Of a DNA stretch of 5,775 nucleotides, positions 1 through 4,939 are shown in pieces. The DNA is taken from assembly GCA_029784795.1 (NCBI GenBank), contig JAFMAW010000059.1, forward strand, positions 1 through 5,775, written 5' to 3'. The DNA comes from Nitrososphaerota archaeon (GTDB lineage: Archaea > Thermoproteota > Nitrososphaeria > Nitrososphaerales > UBA183). The notes beneath the pieces were generated by a model. That model ran no database searches. It saw nothing but the letters and a program-made list of their open reading frames with translations, and had not been told where the DNA came from. The position numbers were made by a program, and so were the translations under genes. Each line of letters opens with the position of its first letter. Within the stretch, counting starts at the first letter, position 1.

Positions 1-169
1 CCATCCTCCCGACTACCGTTAGCACCTTCCTCCCGCTCGGGGAGAAGCGGGCTTCCTTGACGCTCCCCGACACCGCGGCGTCCAACGCCCTCTCCAGCTT
101 CGCGCCGTACTTCTCGAACTCAGGGAACTTTGATCTTAGAAGGTTCCTCTCTTCTGGCACCGTGGTCAC
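1..169 (-). CDS. Partial hypothetical protein, third gene of the dinB cluster (possible SWIM zinc-finger type)
   Basis: Reading leftward from a GTG at 169-167, the frame stays open to the window edge, giving 56 codons and an incomplete protein that begins MTTVPEERNLLRSKFPEF and later contains RFSPSGRKVLTVVGRM. The GTG overlaps the dinB stop codon (GTGA), which suggests translational coupling; a second in-frame GTG at 160-158 is an alternative start. No clear Shine-Dalgarno sequence precedes either. The visible part is charged, predicted soluble and without a signal peptide. The pattern of a PSGR motif followed by a VVG strand recalls the N-terminal part of archaeal SWIM-type zinc-finger proteins as I remember them, in which a CxC...CxH metal site follows. 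That site would lie outside the window, so this is a weak inference. That it is a gene is much surer than what it does. Confidence 0.65.
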   Translation of the reverse strand, partial: MTTVPEERNLLRSKFPEFEKYGAKLERALDAAVSGSVKEARFSPSGRKVLTVVGRM

Positions 170-1323
170 CTGGCGGGGCGGAGGAACTGGGTGAGCGAGC
201 TCTGACTGTCGACCGCGGAAAGACCTGATACGCGTACCCCCACCCTCCGAAAGTCCCTCGCCACCGACCTGCTTAGGTCCTCGAACAACGAAAGTGTGAC
301 GTCCCGGAGCACCGCAACGTCGTCGACCGGGGCTTCAAAGCTCCTGCTTTTCGTCTTGATCGAGAGGTCCGCCAGTATTCCTATCGCTGTCACAGTCCTG
401 AACGCCTTGCCTGAGTCGATAAGCTTCTGGTGGACCCGTTCTATCCCTTTGGAGAGTTGGTCGAAGGCCTCCAGGGGTTCCCTGGTGTCGCGTCGGAGCG
501 TGATGATGCGGCTGAACTGGGTTGGTTCGAGCCCGGCCACCACGGGGTCCGCGTCCGTCCCAGTGGCTGCGGCGACGAGATAGGCGCCAAACTTCCTCCC
601 GAATGCCCTTTCGAGGTCAGCGGGCTGAGCGCCGGCGAGCTCCCCGGCGGTCCTGATTCCCATGCTGCTGAGGGTTGCAGAGGTCTTGGGGCCGATGCCA
701 TAGAGTTTGGTTACGGGGATGGAGGCGAGGAACGCCTCGGTCTCTTCTGGGACGATCACCTTCAGCCCGTCGGGCTTGGCCATGTCTGACCCCAGTTTGG
801 CGATGATCTTGCTCCTTCCTAGCCCGACAGAGCTCGTGAGCCGCTCGCGTTCGAAGATGGCGCGTTTAATCGACTCCGCCGCCTCCACTGCCTTCGAGTA
901 GTCTCCGCCGGTCGAAGCCGTTATGTCGAAGAAGGCCTCGTCTATGCCGGTCGGCTCCAGGACGTCAACGCGGTCCTCCAATTCTTCCATTATCCTGCCT
1001 GAGACAGCTTCGTACTTCTCGTGTTCCATCTTGATCACGGCCGCGTCCTTGCCGCCGAGCTTCTTCTTGGCCAGGGCGATGGGCATCCCCGAGTGAACTC
1101 CCAGTTCCCTCGCCTTGTAGTTGGCGGTGCTGACGACCCCGCTGTCGTCAGTCCGACCGGAGAAGACGCATACGATTACGGGCCTAGACTTTAACGAAGG
1201 TTCCTCCACTTCCTCGACTTGGGCGTAGAAGTAGTCGAGGTCGATGTGTCCGACGACCCGTGCCAAGGACCCAGGCGAAGGAGGGTTTTGCTTTAAGCTG
1301 TATGCACTAGTGGCTCGGTTCAA
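166..1323 (-). CDS. dinB: DNA polymerase IV, Y-family translesion polymerase (Dpo4/DinB type)
   Basis: This Y-family polymerase copies damaged DNA past lesions. The 385-residue product matches Sulfolobus Dpo4 closely. The palm motif HIDLDYFYAQVEEV (26-39) supplies metal ligand D28 and the steric-gate Tyr33. VCVFSGRTDDSG (51-62) and ANYKAREL (67-74) follow. The catalytic pair D128-E129 sits in GIDEAFFD, and SVGLGRSKIIAKLGSDMAKPDG (starting at 165) is the conserved palm segment. YGIGPKT (208-214) is the thumb helix-hairpin-helix. The little-finger domain spans about 265-370. The C-terminus QSSLTQFL (374-381) fits the PIP-box consensus for binding the PCNA sliding clamp. Length is slightly above Dpo4 (about 350) because of roughly 20 extra N-terminal residues. 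The start is TTG at 1323, overlapping the methyltransferase stop (TTGA). A second TTG at 1266 (Leu20) would remove the extension and sits closer to the Dpo4 start. No in-frame ATG occurs before Met80. All catalytic residues are present, so the enzyme is probably active. Confidence 0.96.
   Translation of the reverse strand: MNRATSAYSLKQNPPSPGSLARVVGHIDLDYFYAQVEEVEEPSLKSRPVIVCVFSGRTDDSGVVSTANYKARELGVHSGMPIALAKKKLGGKDAAVIKMEHEKYEAVSGRIMEELEDRVDVLEPTGIDEAFFDITASTGGDYSKAVEAAESIKRAIFERERLTSSVGLGRSKIIAKLGSDMAKPDGLKVIVPEETEAFLASIPVTKLYGIGPKTSATLSSMGIRTAGELAGAQPADLERAFGRKFGAYLVAAATGTDADPVVAGLEPTQFSRIITLRRDTREPLEAFDQLSKGIERVHQKLIDSGKAFRTVTAIGILADLSIKTKSRSFEAPVDDVAVLRDVTLSLFEDLSRSVARDFRRVGVRVSGLSAVDSQSSLTQFLRPAR
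1290..1298 (-). promoter_or_regulatory. Possible internal TATA-like element for dinB
   Basis: On the minus strand GCTTAAAGC lies inside the first codons of the long dinB frame. Its centre (about 1294) is some 28 nt upstream of the TTG at 1266, the spacing expected for an archaeal TATA box driving a leaderless transcript. If real, it would give a cluster-independent dinB message whose protein starts at Leu20. A six-base AT core can arise by chance, and no purine-rich BRE is evident, so support is weak. Confidence 0.2.
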
Positions 1324-2087
1324 GGCTTCGAGGCGATGAGAACCATCCTTGACTTCGTCCAGCCCCTCACTGCCTCCCCTTCGAAGACTGCGTTGAGAAG
1401 TTCCCTGACTTCAGAACTGGTGTCCGCCCAAGCGCGCCTGATTGACCCCTCTTCCGGTCCACCGAGCCCCACAGGGTAGAGCCATTTCTCGAAGGAGATC
1501 TGCTCGTCGAGCACTTGGAAAGAGAGTATCTCAAGGCCGGCCTCGGACACCATCGACCTCCATCGGCTGGGAGTGAACGCCTCCACGTGACTGCTGTCGC
1601 GGAGCTTCTCAATCCTGTTCGAAAAGACCTCGGTCCCTTCAGGAGGCGACATGTCCACCACCCCCAGGCGCCCCCCCGGCTTCAGCACTCTCTTGGCCTC
1701 CTGGATGAAGCGTGGGACGTCGGCGAAGTGGTGGGTGGCCCTCCTCGTCGTCGTGATGTCGAAGGACCCGTCAGCAGCCTTGATGTCCAGTGCGTCCCCC
1801 ACTTCAAATGTGACGTTGGTCAGGCCTTCAGATGCGGCGAGCCGCTTCGCCTCCTCGAGCATCTCGCGGGTCACGTCTATGCCTGTAACCTGCCTGACGA
1901 GTGGGGCCAGGGCAACCGCTGTGAACCCCGTCCCTGTGGCTACGTCGAGGGCCACATCGGTGGGCTTCGGGCCAAGGGCACCGACCAGGGTGGCGAGGTC
2001 CGTTCCGTGGGCGTGACTCTGGCTCTTCGAATATCCTTGCGCGTGTGACCCGAAGAAGCCCTCCACCGAGCCCTTTTCCTGTGTCAT
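1320..2087 (-). CDS. Class I SAM-dependent methyltransferase (UbiE/Methyltransf_11-like)
   Basis: A soluble 255-residue enzyme expected to transfer a methyl group from S-adenosylmethionine; the acceptor is unknown. Visible motifs: an N-terminal VEGFFGSHAQGYSKSQSHA segment (8-26) typical of UbiE/YcgJ-like proteins; motif I LDVATGTGFTAVAL (47-60), the glycine-rich SAM loop; GIDVTREML (69-77) with the acidic Asp71 that should bind the SAM ribose; VGDALDI (96-102); FDITTTRRATHHF (109-121); and the post-motif LKPGGRLGVVDM (135-146). The C-terminal third (150-255) is a variable cap that probably recognises the substrate. The ATG at 2087 was chosen because family similarity begins just after it. A TTG at 2153 would add 22 residues (RRRFVKKPHQ and so on) and run into the divergent gene. 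It is the first gene of a leftward cluster and its TGA overlaps the dinB start. A menaquinone or ubiquinone role is possible for UbiE relatives, but nothing here supports it over a small-molecule or arsenite-type substrate. Confidence 0.9.
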   Translation of the reverse strand: MTQEKGSVEGFFGSHAQGYSKSQSHAHGTDLATLVGALGPKPTDVALDVATGTGFTAVALAPLVRQVTGIDVTREMLEEAKRLAASEGLTNVTFEVGDALDIKAADGSFDITTTRRATHHFADVPRFIQEAKRVLKPGGRLGVVDMSPPEGTEVFSNRIEKLRDSSHVEAFTPSRWRSMVSEAGLEILSFQVLDEQISFEKWLYPVGLGGPEEGSIRRAWADTSSEVRELLNAVFEGEAVRGWTKSRMVLIASKP

Positions 2088-2111
2088 CTCATCCTTCGCA
2101 ACTTGATGGGG

Positions 2112-2119
2112 TTTTTTAA
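2112..2119. promoter_or_regulatory. Shared TATA-like element of the divergent promoter
   Basis: The 56-bp spacer between the divergent starts at 2087 and 2144 contains a single AT-only block, TTTTTTAA, which reads TTAAAAAA on the other strand. Its centre lies about 28-29 nt from both start codons, the distance expected for archaeal TBP sites of leaderless or very short-leader transcripts. One element may therefore serve both genes, or overlapping TBP sites may compete. No convincing BRE is seen on either side. The position is read directly from the sequence; promoter function is inferred. Confidence 0.5.
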
Positions 2120-2135
2120 CGAAGCGGCGGCGAAT

Positions 2136-2139
2136 GAGG
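2136..2139 (+). promoter_or_regulatory. Putative ribosome binding site supporting the TTG start at 2144
   Basis: GAGG (within TGAGGC) lies four bases before the TTG. It complements the CCUCC tail of archaeal 16S rRNA. An in-frame TGA at 2135-2137 overlaps it, so the TTG is the first usable start of the oxidoreductase frame. If transcription begins about 25 nt from the TATA-like block, the site would sit at or just before the transcript end, so its use is uncertain. Confidence 0.35.
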
Positions 2140-2143
2140 CCGG

Positions 2144-3457
2144 TTGCCCGCAAGATATGACGTCGTGGTGGTCGGCGCCGGAATCATGGGGGTCGCTTCG
2201 GCGTACCACCTGCAGAATGAGAACCCAGGCAAGAAGATCTTGGTGGTCGACCGCTATGGGGGAGCGGGCCAGGGGAATACGGGGAGAAGCAATGCCATGT
2301 TCAGGAACACCTTCTCTTCGTCCGACAATCAAGTCCTCGCGGACAGCTCCATCGACTTCTACCTCCATGTGCAAAAAGAGCTGAAGGTGGACGTCGGCCT
2401 CCAGGAGATAGGGTACCTCTGGCTGATGAACGAAACCCAGCTCTCCAAGAGCAAGCCATTCCTCAGGCGGATGGAGGGCAATGGAATCGCGACTACTCTG
2501 TATGGGAAAGAAGACCTGAAGCGTCTCGTTCCAGGCATGGCGGCGGGCTTCGCAGACGACGAAACCAAGGTGATGGGCCTTCCTCCGGTCGACGGCGGAG
2601 TCTTCGGCCCGAAGTGCGGGAGGCTCGACCCCGACCGGCTCGTTAGGTTCTATGCCGGCGAGTTTGCTAGGGCTGGAGGAGAGTTCGCCTTCGGCTCGGA
2701 GGTGAAGAGGCTGATGGTAGGCCCGTCGGAGCCCCTGGGGATTGAAGGCGAGCCGCTCGTGTGGCAGGAGACCAGGGTCGAGGGGGTCTCCCTCGCCGGC
2801 TCCTCTCAGACGGACGTGCTCGCTGACATGGTGGTCCTTGCAGGCGGGGCGTGGTTGAACGAACTACTGGAGCCCATCGGGGTGGATGGGCACGTGAAGG
2901 CAAAGAAGAGGCAGCTCTTCAGCGTCCGTGCCGAAGGGTCGAAGCTCGAGAGACTACTCCACACCCCCGGGTTCAATCAGCTCGGGTTGCTCCCGCTCGT
3001 GATACTGCCGAAGGCGGGGGTGCACTTCAAGCCTGTGAGCGAAGAAGAGTGTTTCTGGGTGGCCTGCGAGGACGAGATGAACCGCCCCTACATCGACCTC
3101 CCTGAGCACGACCTGGACAGATATAGGGCGGAGCGCCTGTACTATGAAAGGGGGATTTACCCGGTGCTGACGTCGTACTTCCCTGCCTTCAGGGGGTCCA
3201 AGCTGAAGGCCATGTGGGCCGGGCTCTACGCCTACAACACCCTCGACAACCTGCCGTTCGCCTTCAGGACGGGGAACCTCATCGTGGTTGGAGGAGACAG
3301 CGGGAGCGGCATCATGAAGGGAGACGCCCTTGGAAGGGCTGTGGGCGCGCTCTACAGCGAAGAGGACGAGGCGGTGCTCTATGGAGGCAGAGCCTACCGG
3401 ACCTCCAAGCTGGGGTTCGAGAGGAGAGATGTAGAAAGAGAGGAGTGGGTGATCTGA
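2144..3457 (+). CDS. FAD-dependent oxidoreductase, DAO (glycine/sarcosine oxidase-like) family
   Basis: A 437-residue flavoenzyme of the D-amino-acid-oxidase superfamily, which oxidises the C-N bond of amines or amino acids, or related substrates such as glycerol 3-phosphate. The N-terminus YDVVVVGAGIMGVASAYHL (5-23) is the Rossmann dinucleotide fold with GAGIMG at 11-16 and Asp36 after the second strand for the FAD ribose. GNTGRSNAMFR (44-54) is the second FAD-contacting loop. VVLAGGAWLNELL (230-242) is the conserved strand and loop before the substrate domain. GNLIVVGGDSGSGIMKGDALGRAVG (starting at 377) closes the FAD site. No signal peptide or membrane segment is visible. The start must be TTG at 2144: an in-frame stop lies at 2135, and the next Met (15) falls inside the Rossmann motif. 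It is transcribed divergently from the methyltransferase cluster and stands alone. I see no partner gene, such as a sarcosine oxidase small subunit or a T-protein domain, that would fix the substrate. Confidence 0.9.
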   Translation: MPARYDVVVVGAGIMGVASAYHLQNENPGKKILVVDRYGGAGQGNTGRSNAMFRNTFSSSDNQVLADSSIDFYLHVQKELKVDVGLQEIGYLWLMNETQLSKSKPFLRRMEGNGIATTLYGKEDLKRLVPGMAAGFADDETKVMGLPPVDGGVFGPKCGRLDPDRLVRFYAGEFARAGGEFAFGSEVKRLMVGPSEPLGIEGEPLVWQETRVEGVSLAGSSQTDVLADMVVLAGGAWLNELLEPIGVDGHVKAKKRQLFSVRAEGSKLERLLHTPGFNQLGLLPLVILPKAGVHFKPVSEEECFWVACEDEMNRPYIDLPEHDLDRYRAERLYYERGIYPVLTSYFPAFRGSKLKAMWAGLYAYNTLDNLPFAFRTGNLIVVGGDSGSGIMKGDALGRAVGALYSEEDEAVLYGGRAYRTSKLGFERRDVEREEWVI

Positions 3458-3765
3458 ACGAGCAGCGGCGTGGCGGAGCTCACCGCGGGCCAGGCGTGCT
3501 CAAAGGATGAATCGATGCCGCAGGAAGAGTTCGCGTGTGACGCCCTGCACAGGATGCCGCTGTGGGCGTCTCCTTCCTGGTGGTGACGGGCTCGGCTGGG
3601 GAGGTTGGGGCTACCTTTCCCGCGGCGACCTTGTGAACGCCCTCAAGTCGAAGTTCGAAGACGAGACGGTCATAGAAAGGCCCGGATTCTCAACGGTCCC
3701 TTGAGGACTGGCTTCTGGAGGGGTCAATCCTGCTTTGGTCCACCTGCTGCCGCTGGCGGGAGTGC
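3458..3765. other. Convergent spacer with coding-like fragments, no convincing gene or terminator
   Basis: This 308-bp gap separates the ends of the oxidoreductase (+) and sat (-). No T-rich archaeal terminator tract is visible on either strand. A 65-codon frame (3507-3704, +) begins MNRCRRKSSRVTPCTGC and ends NALKSKFEDETVIERPGF. Its ATG has no properly spaced ribosome site. A second ATG at 3515 has AGG eight bases upstream but encodes only MPQEEFACDALHRMPLWAS and a few more residues before TGA at 3584. From about 3697 the third frame reads SLEDWLLEGSILLW and enters sat antisense. Protein-like stretches in three successive frames could be the remains of one broken gene, or simply GC-rich noise. 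No inverted repeat or RNA gene stands out. Confidence 0.4.
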
Positions 3766-4926
3766 CTAGGTGAGCACAGAGTCGCCCTGCTTGAGCACTG
3801 CTATCACTTCGGGCCTGAGGATTTCTGTCGGGAGCTCCTTACCTTCCTGCAGGAGCTGCCTCATGTGGGTCTGGCTGACGGCGAGGTGGGCCTCTTCCCC
3901 GTGCGGGCAGGTCTTCGCTGTAGCCATGGCCTTGCATGCCTTGCAGTAGAAGGTCTCCATGTACCTGAGCGGTATGATGCCGACGTCGAACTGGTCGAAT
4001 ATCTTGTGACATGCGTAAGGTTCGTAGAACTTCCCGACCCCCGCCTGGTCTCTCCCGATTATGTAGTGGGTGGCACCGAAGTTCTTGCGGATGATGGCCA
4101 AGAAGAGCGCTGCCTTCGGTCCGCCGTAGCGCATCGTTATCGAGAGCGAGGAGAGCACGGCCCTGTCCTTCGGGTAGTACCCGTCCACGACCTGCCTGTA
4201 GGCCTCCATGATTACCTTCGGCTTGTAGTCCCCCTTCTTCAGCCTGCCAATGACCGGCTGTACGAGCAGACCGTCGACGTCGGAGCGCTCAAGAGAAACC
4301 TTCTGTATGTACTCGTGCGCGGTGTGCGGAGGGTTCCTGCACTGGTACGCCACGACGTTCCGCCACCCCTTGCTCTTGAACAGCTCCCTCGTCTCTTTGG
4401 GGGTCATCTCGTGGGCGACCGTGGGCAGCTCCAGTCTCCTTAGAAGGGCAACCCTGCCTGCCAGGGCCGTGTCGCCATAGCTGTTGAAGACGTCGGCGAC
4501 GTTCGGATGGCTTTGGTCCGTGGTCCCGTATGCGCCCTGAGCGAACTCCTCCCTTGGGAGAGGGTAGATTTCAGAGACGTCGAGGGTCGCGAAGATAGCG
4601 TCGTTCCAGTCGAGCAGGGCCACCCGCTCGCCTTCGCGGATCTCCTTCGCCTCTTCCCCCTTCACAGCCATGACTATGGGGATGGTCCAGGGGAGGCCGT
4701 TGCGGAGCCTCCCCTCCGAGGTCACTTTGTGGAACGTCGCCGAGTCCATGAAACCTTCCAGTGGAGAGTACGCTCCGACTGAGATCTTCTCTGTGTCATA
4801 GATGAAGTCGATGAACGGTCGTATCTTTGTGAGTTCGGTGGCTTCGACGAGCTTCTGCTGCGCCTCTGTTGGCGCGACCTCCAGGTCGACTAGTCTGCCT
4901 CCATAGGGCTCTCCAGGCGAAGACAT
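3766..4926 (-). CDS. sat: ATP sulfurylase (sulfate adenylyltransferase), dissimilatory archaeal/bacterial type
   Basis: Converts sulfate and ATP to adenylylsulfate (APS) and pyrophosphate, or the reverse to yield ATP. The 386-residue length fits the single-domain homo-oligomeric enzymes without an APS kinase domain. The N-terminal PUA-like domain covers about 1-165, with GAYSPLEGFMD at 51-61. The catalytic domain has YQCRNPPHTAHEYIQK (194-209), containing the Q-x-R-N motif (Q195, R197, N198) and the nucleotide-binding HxxH pair H201/H204. LLVQPVIGRLKKGD (220-233) and ITMRYGGPKAA (263-273) follow, then GRDQAGVGKFY (291-301). A C-terminal zinc site is indicated by C328, C331 and C340 followed by H342, as in zinc-containing prokaryotic enzymes. 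Oddities: Gln294 replaces the usual His of GRDHAG, and Cys196 replaces the usual Thr of QTRN. The ATG at 4926 lies 13 bp after the aprA stop, with GAGG 11 nt upstream, so it is almost surely in the apr operon. The stop is TAG. Confidence 0.96.
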   Translation of the reverse strand: MSSPGEPYGGRLVDLEVAPTEAQQKLVEATELTKIRPFIDFIYDTEKISVGAYSPLEGFMDSATFHKVTSEGRLRNGLPWTIPIVMAVKGEEAKEIREGERVALLDWNDAIFATLDVSEIYPLPREEFAQGAYGTTDQSHPNVADVFNSYGDTALAGRVALLRRLELPTVAHEMTPKETRELFKSKGWRNVVAYQCRNPPHTAHEYIQKVSLERSDVDGLLVQPVIGRLKKGDYKPKVIMEAYRQVVDGYYPKDRAVLSSLSITMRYGGPKAALFLAIIRKNFGATHYIIGRDQAGVGKFYEPYACHKIFDQFDVGIIPLRYMETFYCKACKAMATAKTCPHGEEAHLAVSQTHMRQLLQEGKELPTEILRPEVIAVLKQGDSVLT

Positions 4927-4939
4927 GCAGGTCAGGGCC

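Noticed and set aside
430..789. Open frame on the + strand opposite dinB
   Set aside because: dinB is unambiguous across this interval; the antisense peptide has no family features or ribosome site.
1515..2048. Long open frame on the + strand opposite the methyltransferase
   Set aside because: It mirrors a clear methyltransferase on the other strand, shows no recognisable domain and is explained by GC-rich codon bias.
2088..2153. N-terminal extension of the methyltransferase to a TTG at 2153
   Set aside because: It would overlap the start of the divergent oxidoreductase and cross the likely promoter, and family similarity begins only after the ATG at 2087.
3470..3490. Short GCGG/CCGC inverted arms as a terminator hairpin after the oxidoreductase
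   Set aside because: The four-base arms are not followed by a T tract, and such matches are expected by chance in GC-rich DNA.
3865..4443. 192-codon open frame on the + strand opposite sat
   Set aside because: It is antisense to highly conserved sat sequence, has no recognisable motif, and its composition fits a shadow frame.
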